Shown one piece after another: positions 11,890 through 22,493 of a stretch of DNA of 64,000 bases (within the stretch, counting starts at the first letter, position 1; each line of letters opens with the position of its first letter). The translations under genes and the position numbers were made by a program. The stretch is from Calliopum simillimum. Its lineage: Eukaryota > Arthropoda > Insecta > Diptera > Lauxaniidae. The DNA lies in NCBI GenBank assembly GCA_951812925.1, contig OX638370.1, positions 41,481,948 to 41,545,947 of the forward strand, in the 5' to 3' direction. Below the pieces are notes generated by a model. It did no database searches. It had not been told where the DNA came from and saw only the letters and a list, made by a program, of their open reading frames with translations.

Positions 11890-12676
11890 GTGTGTTAAAT
11901 TTGGCCTAGCCAAACATTAAATACCCTACACTGCAGTACTTAGAAAATATTGCTTACATGGAAGGTGCCACGCCCACTTCTCCAAGTTCATACAGTTTTT
12001 GCTTAGAGCTTACATTTATGGCCCTCAGTGTTTTGGTGAAATTTAGTTGCATTATCTCAAAAAACTTTTTCAGTATAGCATTTTCAAACTTTTTTTTATA
12101 TGGGAGGTACCACGGCCTCTTGTGCAATTTTGCCTTTTTTTTTTGCTGGGAGCCTTTATTTATTGTTTTTAGTATCTGAGTAAAATTTGGTAGGATTATC
12201 TGAAGAAACACTTTCAGTATGGCGTTTTGGAACTTTTGCTTACATGGGAGGTGCTACAGCCTCTTGTTCGAATTCGCCTAGTTTTTTCCCAGAGCTTGCG
12301 CTAACTATTTTTAGTATTTATGTGTATTTTGGTTGCATTTTCATGAAAAATACTCCTAAAAATGCATTTTGAATATATTTTTTGTATGGGCGGTATGCGT
12401 GTCCGTTGACCACTTTCGCTCATTTTGAATCCCTCGAGCTAACTTTATTGACGGAGGCAGAGTACCAAATAATTATCTTGCTCAGTTTTCTCAAAAAATG
12501 TATTTCCACGCACAAACAGCCAGCCAGTCAGTCAGCAAGACAGACGGACATGGCTATATCGACTCAGGAGTTGACGCTGGTCAAGAATAAATATGCTTTT
12601 CTATGTATGTTACACCACCTTATCTGCGTTACAAACGGAAGGACAAAGTGAATATACCCTGGGTGTAGGGTATAAT
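11890..12676 (+). mobile_element. Dispersed repeat inserted just upstream of Kunitz gene 2
   Basis: Comparison with unit A, where TAGTGTGATTTAA is followed shortly by AAGTCAATTAG, shows an insertion of about 790 bp ending about 80 bp before the Kunitz-2 ATG. The left part has TACCCTACACTGCAGTA and the right end has GGTGTAGGGTATAAT, so the extremities are inverted TACCC/GGGTA blocks. Internal GGGAGGTGCTACAG-type boxes and the 3' stretches are shared with 2127-2690. The frames 11958-12651 are repeat sequence, not genes. Confidence 0.75.
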
Positions 12677-12754
12677 CAAAAGGGTTTAAAAGTCAATTAG
12701 AAACTTGCTTCAGCGACATTTCTTATAGTTTGTTTTACCAACAAATATTCAAAA

Positions 12755-13053
12755 ATGAAAATTTTTTTAATAATTTCAGTTACTTTGAGCTTTCTCTCAC
12801 AAGTCTTTGCATATAAAGATCGTAAGTGTGTTTAGAAAAAGAAGAAGAAGAAAAAACCATAAATAACAAATTTTTGATTTTAGCTGTATGCGCCTTAGAA
12901 CATTCGGTAACAGGAGTTTGTGCAGCCGATATGCCTAGGTGGTCCTACAATTTGGATAGAAATGAATGTGTTTTGTTTACATATGGTGGCTGTCATGGAA
13001 CTGCAAATCGATTTTCGTCAAAAGCAGAATGTGAAAACCGCTGTAAAGAGTAA
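12755..13053 (+). CDS. Secreted single-domain Kunitz/BPTI protease inhibitor 2
   Basis: Exon 1 is 12755-12821, the intron 12822-12883 (62 nt, GTAAGT...TTTTAG), and exon 2 12884-13053, giving 78 residues. It has the same signal peptide as gene 1 apart from Ile to Phe. The Kunitz domain has the same six cysteines. The segment after the second cysteine is AADMPRWSY, so P1 is Ala (elastase-like preference is inference); gene 1 has FAGFRMWSY. Eight of ten mature-chain differences lie at BPTI positions 13, 15, 17-20, 34 and 39, the protease-contact loops. AATAAA lies at 13129-13134. A repeat insertion has replaced the DNA upstream of about -80 relative to the ATG. Confidence 0.9.
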
Positions 13054-13201
13054 TAGTGAACTTATGACATGAGAATAATGTAATTGCATTCTACAATAGT
13101 TGTATTCATCTAAATAAGTATTTTGCCAAATAAATTTTACATTAAATTTGAATGCATTCAACCCAAACTTTTCCTAAAATACTATGTGAAAATATTATAT
13201 A

Positions 13202-13836
13202 CAAGGGGTATTATGATTTAAAATGTTCGGACTTTTTTAGTTTTTCGACCATAACACAAAAACTATAAATTTTTTAAAAAAACTTTCTTTCGCAAAATTG
13301 TTTACAATCTTAAATTGCAAGAATTTTTTAAACACACAAGAGAATGAAAATTTTCGGCTGTTGAACGCCTCCGGTGGCAAAACGATTTTTCATCGTTTTC
13401 GGACGAAAAAAGTGTACAAGACATAAAATGCTTAGAATCATCCAAGAAATCCGTGTGAATTTTTTATTTTTTTTTTTTTTTTTGAGACAATCTAGATTTT
13501 TTTATTTTTAAGTTTTCTAAATTTTTTGAAAAATTTAAGAATGTCTCAAAAAATTCACACGAATTTTTTGAATAATTTAAAGTATTTTATGCCATGTACA
13601 CTTTTTTCGTACGATGCCTCGCTTTTGAGCAAAAAAATTCTTTTGCCGACCGCGGACCTTCAACAGCAGAAAATTTTCATTTAGCGACCAAGCTCCATCT
13701 GGTTATTTATAAAATTTATATATTTTATAGCCTAGTACCATTTTGTTTAGGAAAGTTTTTGTGGAAAATAGATATTTTGTGAGTTTTGGTCTAAAAACTA
13801 AAAAATACCGAACATTTTACATCAAAATACCCCCTG
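13202..13836. mobile_element. MITE with long TIRs and TA target duplication
   Basis: The left end is CAAGGGGTATTATGATTTAA, and the right end is its inverted, slightly diverged copy, with homology extending some 45 bp. TA lies on both sides (13200-13201 and 13837-13838). Two opposed copies of the CGAAAAAAGTGTA module lie inside (about 13405-13460 and 13553-13620). There is no coding capacity. Confidence 0.75.
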
Positions 13837-13838
13837 TA

Positions 13839-14039
13839 TAAAATTTTTTGACATAATATGTTTGGAGAAGTTAATTGTTGAACATTTGGCTACAATTAAA
13901 GTTAAATAAAATTAAGGTTTCTGTAATCATATAGTATCTATTGATCGAAAACTGAAAAGTTTTACTCAGCTATGTTATGGCTATCGTCCCAGTATAGCCA
14001 AGTCTTGTTCCTCATTTTGTTGTTACACTCTGTTATCGA
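13839..14039. other. Non-coding spacer
   Basis: Nothing recognisable is seen between the MITE and the next repeat fragment. Confidence 0.4.
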
Positions 14040-14310
14040 TCTTGATCGTCTTCGTTGAAGTTCTTACTTGCAGAGAAGGAGGCGTGGCAGATATAGAAAA
14101 CTGTCCATGTTCGTCTGTCTGGATGCCTGTCGGTATGTCCGTTGAAATAATTTTATTTTTTTTTTTAGGAGCAATCAAAATACACATAAATTTTAGGGAC
14201 GGTAGGTGCAAGCTCAGAGCTAGGTGAACTCGCACAGGAGGGCATGGTACCTCCCATCTATCTTAGCAAAAGTTTCAAAATGGTACACTGAAAGCGTTTT
14301 TTTTTTTTTT
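14040..14310 (-). repeat. Fragment of the GAGGTGCCACG repeat family, reverse orientation
   Basis: GGAGGGCATGGTACCTCCCAT near 14236-14256 is the reversed GGGAGGTRCCAYG box. TTCGTCTGTCTGGATGCCTG nearby recalls the PRACAGACRGACATG part of the family in reverse. It is eroded at both ends. Confidence 0.5.
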
Positions 14311-15580
14311 TTTTTGAGATAACCCAATTAAATTTCAATGAGAAATATTTGAAGATTTGGGGCCTCTAAAGTACAAAGCTGATTTTTGTTCTCAAAAATT
14401 TGACAATTTTAAGCCTTCTTAAATCTGTCAATAGATAATGCCGCATATAAGTAGATAAATGCATTCACTTTTTGGGTCTGCTTTCACAAGAGCTTTCGAA
14501 CATTGTCTTTGAAATGGAATTCGCTTGAAATTTTCCGGAGATATGACAGTTTTTACATACTATTCACTGCTCGTGACTGTAGTGTTGATATTTTACTTCT
14601 AAAAGAAAGTCAGTTGTATGCGGAAAGTTTTGTTAGTGAGTTCGATGGCCGATAGATTAGTTCATAACTAATAAATAACTTGAGCTCAGCTCTGTCCAAC
14701 TCATAAACATAAACACTCCTATATAATAAGTTTAGCTCAAAATTAATACTCAAAACCCCTTCTTAAATACCTTTGCATCGAAAACATACTCTTGACTTGC
14801 TTTTGGAGCTCAACTTTTGACTCACAAGATAACAAGAGCTAAGTGGGGAGTAAATTTTTATATGCCACAAGACGGACCTGTTATCAAGCTTGAAGAATTA
14901 TAATACTGAGACATTTTTTTTTGGGAACTTTATATTTTGTACAAAAATGGGCAATGATGTGCCAACGATTCTTTAAAAATTTTTCTGGAACTTTGCGCAT
15001 TTTGTGTCTCATTCATTTGTTTATCCAACGGTCATCATTTTGCCAACTTCTCATTTCGTCTCGTTATTTAATTAGTGGGTTTTCTTTCTTATAAGTTTTC
15101 TATTGTTTCAATATAAATCTCATTGCACCTACTGACAGCTGTCAAACTGAAATACTGCAGCATAATTGGGTTTGAAAAGAATCAAGCCCATGTCCTGTCT
15201 TCTACATCACAGTAATACTCTTATATCTTTGTGTAGTTTTTATTGTTTGTATTTGTGTTTCCATTGTATCTGTGTTACAATAGAAATACACCTGCAATTA
15301 ATTTAGTTCATTACTAATGTCCGCAGTATATCGTCTATTGTTCTACGTTTCTCAATTGAAGATTTTCTCTTTTCTTTGTTTTTTTTTTTTTTTTTTCCAA
15401 CTAATTTGTTACATTTCACCAACTCAAAAGGTCTTTAAAAGATATCTTCTTTTCTTATACGAGCTAAAATTGTATGTTTTTTTGTTTGTTTTTTTGTACT
15501 AAATATTTTTTCCTCGAAAACGGCTACAGCGATTTCAATGTAACTTGGAATAGTGTTAGATATTAGCATACAATGAAGAA
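14311..15580. other. Non-coding stretch, no gene recognised
   Basis: Poly-T runs occur near 14300 and 15380-15396. No conserved frame, splice pattern or RNA gene is recognised. Confidence 0.4.
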
Positions 15581-15589
15581 TGAGCTAGG

Positions 15590-16545
15590 TTCGAACTTTC
15601 CAAATGTTCACCAGAGGGCGTGGCACTGTCCTAAATTTTAAATTTGATTTAGTCATAGCTCGCAAACCATTCAAGTTATTTAGATGAAGTTTGGTGAGCG
15701 TGTGCTGCTTAATAATACCTTGTAACAGACAAAAAGTGGGCGAGATCAAAGAAGTACCACGCCCACTTTTCAGCCCTTGAAAATTTTGATTCAATATTAC
15801 TCGAAAACGACTCCAACAATTTAAATGAAAATTTAGGAGATGTGACCTCTGTAAACACGAATTAATATGTGATACGCCGTTATAATAGAACAACTCGTTG
15901 AAGGGCATGGCACCACCCACAAAAATATAAAAAGAAAACTAATAAAGCAAACATTCTTAAATTAACTATGAGGTACGCAATTGCTAAAAGACATCTCTGT
16001 TATATAAGTGGGCGAAATATCGCCGTTGCGCGTGGAACCTCCCATACGAGCAAAATACGTTAAATGCTATTTCTCGCAAATGTTACAAGATATTTTAATA
16101 AAATTTGGTGTGGAGGTACTGCTTATTAATGCCTTGTAATAACCGAAAAGTGGGCGGTATCAAAGAAGTACCACGCCTCTTTTTTAACCATTGAAAATTT
16201 TGATTCAATATTACTTGAAAACGACTCCAATAATTTTAATGAAAATTTAGGAGATGTTACCACTGCAAACAAGGATTAATATGTGATATGTCGTTGTTTT
16301 GGGAAAATTCGTTGAAAGGCGTGGCACCGCCCACAAAAATATAAATAGAAAACTACAAAAGCAATCTTTCTGAATTTAAATGTAGATAGCCTACTTGCTA
16401 TTTGGCACCTACGACCTGAAAGTGTGCAAAATATCTCCGGTACGCGTGGAACCTCCCATACAAGAAAAACACATCAAATGCTATTTCTCGCAAATGGTAC
16501 AACATATTTTGATGAAATTCGGTGCAGTTTTATGTACTTTTTGAC
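15590..16545. repeat. Tandem repeat, ~415-bp units (GGCGTGGCACCGCCC family)
   Basis: Two adjacent units and the start of a third repeat the same order of blocks. These are CTCGCAAA with a following ATTT-GATGAA block (about 15660, 16075, 16485), CAAAGAAGTACCACGCC (about 15750 and 16160), GATTCAATATTAC (about 15787 and 16200), GGAGATGT (about 15836 and 16251) and GTGGCACCGCCCACAAAAAT (about 15905 and 16320). Related single pieces occur at 43860-44130, 47740-48480 and 62330-62510. The 111-residue minus frame at 15585-15920 is an artefact of this repeat. Confidence 0.7.
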
Positions 16546-19020
16546 GCTGAATTGATCTCCATCAGCAGAACTTTCATTATACCTGCAGGATTATGAAATA
16601 TCCTTGCTTGAAATTGAAGAAAACGCTTTGTTCAGTCTCATAGCGTACCTACAAAAAAAGGTGAAATTCTTTTTTATTAATAGCATCGAATAGCCGCACC
16701 CTTCCTTATCAAAATATCCTTTCAAATTTTTCCAACAGGACTCTTATTTTTCCAGTTTTGATCCTTTGAAGATAAGATATTTCAGCCCCCATACAAAAGA
16801 CGAAATATTTTAGGGCATTCTATTTGAGTTTTTGATATTTTTCTATACCATTCGATTCTTTCCGAGTTCTTTCTTATTATTATTTTCATCGGTTTATTTA
16901 TCATTTTGAAATCATGACTATTGGAGGTGAAAGGTACAAGTTTCATAACAAAAAATAGTTATGAATGAAAACATCGACTAAAATAATAAGACCAGATTGT
17001 TGACCGAGCAGGGATCGGTCTCCAGGTACTTGCGACTTAATGTTCATGATTAATTTTTCACTAAGGCAAGGAGAAAAAAACAAATTTATAAGTATTTAAA
17101 TAAATACTTAAATATTTCGATAATGATTTTGAAAAACAAAAACTACTATCTTAGTACTTCATACCACACGACTCATTGTTTCGGAGATCTTCCTAAAAGA
17201 TTGTTTCAAACTGTAATTGATTTAAAAGAATGTCTTCTATACTAAGAAGTGGCCGAACAAAAAATATAAAGCTAAGAAAATGTGGTTTGTAGAAAATTCA
17301 ATTCTTGATAAAAATATCACATTTTTTGTGTGCTGATGCTGGTTTAATTTTTATCGTAATTTAAAAGTACAATATAAAAATACGTTTATTAGAAGCATTT
17401 ATTCACAGAAAGAAAAGTTTCGAAATTTTTGTAGCGAAAATCGTTCAAATCGTTTTTTAATCTTCGATCATTTTACAAATCTATTAAAAACTGCTTATAT
17501 TATGAAAATGACAAAAATTCTATCTATTTTGAAATGATCTTTTGCGATCCCGTTCAATAAAGTTTTATAGAAAAAATTTGATTTATAACTGAAACAGATA
17601 TGAATATTTCCTGTTGGACACATAAAAATTATTGATTCAGAATATTTCCCCTGCTGTCTTCAAATTTGTTATTAGTGCAGGAAAATTAGGTAAAAACAGG
17701 TTTTCATATGTAATTTTGTTGAACAACCGCCGATTTTGATCGGACATGGCTCATTTTGTTCGTAATTAAACTTAAAACAAAACCATTACGCCCCCAAAAT
17801 CTGATAAATTCAATAAAACTGTTTTAAAATGCTTAATCATAAAAACTAATGCTATCCATCCAGGGAGTTTTCGAGGTCGCTGAATCCAAATACAATATTG
17901 AGAAACTGAAAAATTCAATATGCCACCCGAAAAACTGCGTAAATCCTTATCTTTAGCACCCAAAAAGGAAAAAATCGTTATAGTGGAATGGATGGGGGTT
18001 TTGACTTAGGACTTTTGTTACAGTGAATGAATTTATATGGTCGAGGTGGAATTTTGTTTCTTATACAATAAAAAGTAAAATTTACCAAAAATTTTTTGTG
18101 TTTTTGACTTGTTTATTATTTGAACAATAACTATAAAAAGTTAAAACAACACTATATTGCAAATATCTGTAACATTTTACAAACCATTTTTTCGAAACTA
18201 ATTTGAGGTCGCTGAGCGCAAAAAACGCAATTATTCATCATTCATTATTTTTTTTTTTTCTTTGGGTCAATCACGAGTTATTCGAACATTTGCATTTTCA
18301 AGGTTATAGCTCCATACACCTTAATATATTTGTATAACACCAAGTCCAATCGATTTTATTTTTCCACGTTTACGAAGAGTGACTATTGGCGCTTCTAACA
18401 AGTATTCCAATAATTGAAATAATTATATTAATGAAGATAATTAGCAGAAAAAAGTTTGATATTTCACAAATTTTTTACAATTTTTCATATTATCGTCAAA
18501 TGAAACACTTTGGTAGCACAAGTTACCAACTTTTTACGGGACAGTGGTTTTCGAAATTTGCACATTTGACTCCATCTGGTGTCAAAATTTGGTACCTAAA
18601 GCTTGAAATTTGAAGATCTGTACGAAGAAAAATACGCATCATAATTCTTACTCCACTCGGGTAGTCAAAAAATTAAATTAATCAACACTTAATTTCAAAT
18701 ATAATTTACCTTACGTAAGAACTACATATTTGGTGGGTCCCTAACGTCATATTTACAAATAAAATGTAGTTAAATAATAAAGGAATATTTACTCCAAATT
18801 GCCTACACTTGACTTTGTGTAGAGTTATTTATACTTTCAGAAAAAAAATTTCTGACCATTTTGAATTTATAATTCTAGTCAAAATAACTTTATTTTTTTC
18901 ACGCACAAAAATTAGTGTCATAATTTTCACTCCACTCGAGTAAGTAAATATCATAAAAATATAAAATCATTTTGGCTTTTATAATTTTAGTAATAATTTC
19001 AATTTTTAGACAGATATTTT
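16546..19020. other. Non-coding stretch with low-copy repeat traces
   Basis: No gene is recognised. A segment at about 17790-17960 (AAAACTGTTYTAAAAT, CCCGAAAAACTG) is loosely similar to 26540-26690. A block with CACTCCACTCG occurs twice (about 18650 and 18930). Poly-T lies at about 18250. Confidence 0.4.
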
Positions 19021-19023
19021 CTT

Positions 19024-19284
19024 TATATGAGCCGTATAGTGGCCGAAGTACATTTCGGAGCAAAAGTAATGTCATAATATGAATAGCTGGCATTTTGTTC
19101 AGAACGAATAAAATTGAAGCTTGTCTTTACAAAAAAGTTACCACATTGTGTAAAATTAACGGCGTTATGTTTAAAAAATAGTATCGGGCAAAAAACCGAT
19201 TATTACGGCACATAATGTGAATGACATTACTTTTGCCTCGAAATGGACTTAGGCCACTTTCAAAATATGTAAACGGCTCATATA
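19024..19284. mobile_element. Small MITE, TATATGAGCCGT ends
   Basis: The ends are inverted (TATATGAGCCGT and ACGGCTCATATA). The inner arms GTGGCCGAAGTACATTTCGG and GCAAAAGTAATGTCAT are mirrored on the right as ATGACATTACTTTTGC and so on. The length is about 261 bp. The inner core is shared with the MITE at 56783-57033. No coding capacity. Confidence 0.6.
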
Positions 19285-19317
19285 CAGTTTTTTTTGCCTG
19301 TTCAACATTTACGTATG

Positions 19318-19375
19318 TAGCGCAGAGGATATGTATCTGACTATCACATGGAAGGCCAGGGTTCGTACCCTAGCC
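19318..19375 (+). ncRNA. tRNA-like sequence (pol III A and B boxes), pseudogene or SINE head
   Basis: TAGCGCAGAGG (19318-19328) matches an A box and GGTTCGTACCC (19360-19370) matches a B box at tRNA-like spacing. The T-arm stem AGGG/CCCT can form, and a long T tract that could stop RNA polymerase III starts at about 19389. I cannot build a proper acceptor or anticodon stem, so a working tRNA is unlikely. A tRNA pseudogene or tRNA-derived SINE remnant is the better reading. Confidence 0.4.
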
Positions 19376-19389
19376 ACGGTCAGTTCGTT

Positions 19390-20740
19390 TTTTTTTTTTT
19401 TGTTCTTTTTTTTTTTTTGTTGTTGTTTGAACTCTACAGTAAGGTAAATATCACGCCAATTTTTTCAAAAAAATTACTAGCAAACATACATTCTGAATAG
19501 ACTAAAACAGTAAGGTGAAATTTATTTCGGTGTGGAGTTGTCACTATTCTGATTTGAAATTCTGGTAAAATTTGTGAGAAATAAAGTAGCAAGTACTATT
19601 TTTTTTCTCCGTGTGAGAGCTTTTATTATAGTAACAACTAGAGCTCGTAAACTATCGGTAGTCGCGACCATCAAAAACTATAGATATTTATCGACAATAC
19701 CTATACAATTCAGTGCAAACTTCGCATTTAATAAAAAACTTTTCAAAAAATTTTTTAAAATTAAAAGCCATTTGCAGCTGTGCAAAAAAAATTTATTATT
19801 TTTTAAATCACTATAAGTCTATTTTAATAAGAACTTGAAATAAACAGCATCATCAAAGCACAGCTTTTAAAGCTGTTTTTTTTTTTTTTTTTTCTATAGA
19901 AACTTTTCATAATTATATTGCAATTACGTGAGTATTGTGTTTACCATTTCAACATTACATTTTTGATTTTAATTACCTGCAATTGTGAAAAAGATAATAT
20001 TTTAATCGTACAATGTTTACATATTTAACTGGGTGCTTTTTAAAAACCCACCGCGCTTTAAATAGAGCCAATAAATTAATAAAAGCTTTGTATTTAATTG
20101 CGTTGGTGATTTTATAAAATATTCAATTACAAATAATTAAAGAATGCAATTTATGAAGTCAGTCAATCAATCAGTTGGCTTAATGTAGTATTAATTAAAA
20201 GTGCCAAAGATCAGTGAAATATTTAAATGTTATGGTTGTGGTAAAATTAAATTTTAATTTAAATTTATTTTTTAAATATTTGCAATAATTTTCGCCATCA
20301 ACTACTCTTAAATGTCTCAATATTGAAAAGAAGACGAAATTTTTACAAAACCTGGGTTCCTTCTTGGGCATAAGACTCATCGAATCAGTTTATCTGGTTT
20401 CGTGAAACCACGTATCATTGATTCTTCTCAAGGGAAAAGCACCGCTTCTTTCTCTTATTTTCTTGAGATAAATTTTGAAACAAAAATAAAGCTACAAATG
20501 TTGAAAAAAAAAATTTTTTTCAGATTTTTAAATTGGGCCTTGACTGACAACGGCGGAATGGATAAAGCTAATAGTCTATTGATTATGTCATTTTGAAAGG
20601 AAATAAAACGTTTACAGGTTTTTTTTTTGCCTATAACTTTTTAGGGTCAAAGAATACATAAAATAAAAAAAAAACATAAAATTTTTTAAAATGCTTTATT
20701 AAAAAATTCCTAAGACTAAAATGGAACGAATATGGCTACT
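19390..20740. other. Non-coding stretch with T-rich tracts
   Basis: AGAGCTCGTAAACTATCGGT with a following GTCGCGACCATC at about 19640-19672 resembles the outer end of the palindrome near 34290. Otherwise nothing is recognised. Confidence 0.35.
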
Positions 20741-21540
20741 CAATACTGAAATTTGTCCATGCGGTTGGGAAAATGTTCTTTACTTAAAACCAAGGCGTGT
20801 TCAGTAAAAAATGCTCTAAATAATACGCATTGTTCTTTTCAGAATTTTCGGGAACATTTAATAATTTTTCAACGTGGGAATTTTTTGGAAAGTAAAAAAT
20901 TTTTTTTCTTGTCAAAATTTGAAATTTAAAAAAAAAAGATTTTTTTAAAAATTTTTCAAAAAAAAAATGTTTAAAAAAAATCTAAAAAAACTCACTCGTA
21001 TTTCTTGAACGATTCTAAGCATTTTATGCCTAGTACACTTTTTTCGTAAGATGCCTTCCTCTTGAGTAAACAAAGAGTTTTGCCTTCAGCGGGGGTTCAA
21101 AAGCCAAAAACTCTCATCTAGCGACCGAATCCCATCTTGAGTCATACATCATTTTAAAGCTTATAAGCTATGCTTTAATTTAAAGTATTTTAAAAAAAAA
21201 ATTAAGGAGGGGGTTTTTTAAAAAAAAAATTCAAAAGTATTTTTGAGTGTAAAAAAATTTGGTGAAAAAAAATTGTTTTCACCAAGTAATATTTTTTTCT
21301 AAAAAGAACACTTCAAAATGAATGCGACCATTTACTTAGATAAATCAATTTACAAACTTTGGTGTAAGCTATAAATTTTTGAAAAAAACACCCTTTTTAT
21401 GAAAATGACTAAAAGCGCCAACTTCCCAGTATTTTAACAACATATGACACAAGGACCAAATTCTCCCGGATTATGAATCTTGCACACAGGAACTACCATA
21501 TTGCCAAATTTGAGCGAAATCGGAGAAAAAAAAATTTTTC
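20741..21540. repeat. Decayed member of the CGAAAAAAGTGTA-module hairpin family
   Basis: The stretch 20991-21062 carries the module in reverse: TTTCTTGAACGATTCTAAGC, then ACACTTTTTTCGTAAGATGC. It is followed by TAGCGACCGAATCCCATCT, as in the MITE at 13202-13836. The ends are not clear. Confidence 0.5.
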
Positions 21541-21559
21541 AGCTGGTACGCTTGGCGTG

Positions 21560-22435
21560 TTTTGCTTTATATATAAAAAATGAATGTGTCTGTGTGTCTG
21601 AAGCATTATCCCTCAGAAACTACTCGGCCGACCGAGCTGAAAATTCGGAAATTAGTGCATCTCAGGTATGGGATCGTTTTTGTGCTGTAAACGAAGGTTT
21701 CCGAAGACAACCCGAAGGCTTCATAGTCAAAAGTTTTAACTGATAGTTTTCTGGTTGACCCGAAGTTTGTCGAAAGTCACCCAAAGACTTGATAGTCGAA
21801 GCGAAGAATATATAGGTACAAAAAAATATCTAGGTAGGAAAAAATCTATAGAGAACTACCAACAAACTTCAATTGATAGTTTTTTGGAATACTCGATGCT
21901 CACCCGAAGGCTTCATAGTCAAAATGAGAATATCTATGTAGGGAAAAATTCTATGCGGCCTATCAATAAATCTTAACTGATAGTTTTTTGTGACAACCGA
22001 AGATCACCCGAAGGCTTCATAGTCAAAACGAAGAATATATAGATGTACTAGCAGAAAAACATCTATGGCGAGCTAACAACAAGCCTGAATTGATGGTTTC
22101 TTGGGATACCCGAGCTTTGCTATTGGGAATTTTTAAGATTTCCCATAATGCCTAAATTTTTATTGGTGGCGTGGCAGTGGCGTAAATTAACACTTTTAAG
22201 CTATTGCGAGCCAAAAAACAAAAACAAACATGCCTAGCGAAGCAAGCAAAGAAGTCTAGTTTTTGAATAAAAATAGTCTTCCTGATTAGCTTTTTAAATA
22301 TAATGCTTTCTTGCTCAAAAGACGCATTTTTATTATTAATTTTAGTGAATTAAGTGATATAAAGCAATTTGTTGTTTTTGTTTTTTCTGCAAATAACCCC
22401 GAGCAACGCCGGGTAAAATCTCTAGTACTTAATAT
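21560..22435 (+). mobile_element. Dispersed repeat with internal iterated blocks, ends in GAGCAACGCCGGGT
   Basis: It begins near TATATAAAAAATGAATGTGT and CTGAAGCATTATCCCTCAGA and ends near CCCGAGCAACGCCGGGTAAA. This start/end grammar is seen in short dispersed repeats of many arthropods. In between, four diverged units carry CCCGAAGGCTTCATAGTC-like blocks (about 21711, 21780, 21903 and 22007), each followed by AGAATATATAG and a TGATAGTTTTTTG block. No protein domain is visible, so the frames here are not genes. Confidence 0.55.
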
Positions 22436-22493
22436 TTAGCGCTTTATATTTAATGTTTAATAATAGCACTGTGCTCGAATCGGAGCACTTTTT

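Larger units (their letters stand above)
8974..13460. repeat. Tandem segmental duplication, unit B (carries Kunitz gene 2)
   Basis: This is a diverged copy of unit A in the same orientation. Its private insertions are the TIR element 9534-10567 and the dispersed repeat at about 11890-12676. It lacks the DD37-type insertion of unit A. Its downstream MITE (13202-13836) is complete, whereas that of unit A is cut short. Confidence 0.75.

Noticed and set aside
11954..12651. Several overlapping frames on both strands before Kunitz gene 2
   Set aside because: They fall inside the dispersed repeat shared with 2127-2690 and are absent from the paralogous unit A.
16977..17035. tRNA-like look of GACCGAGCAGGGATCGGTC
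   Set aside because: It is a short hairpin without A or B boxes at tRNA spacing.
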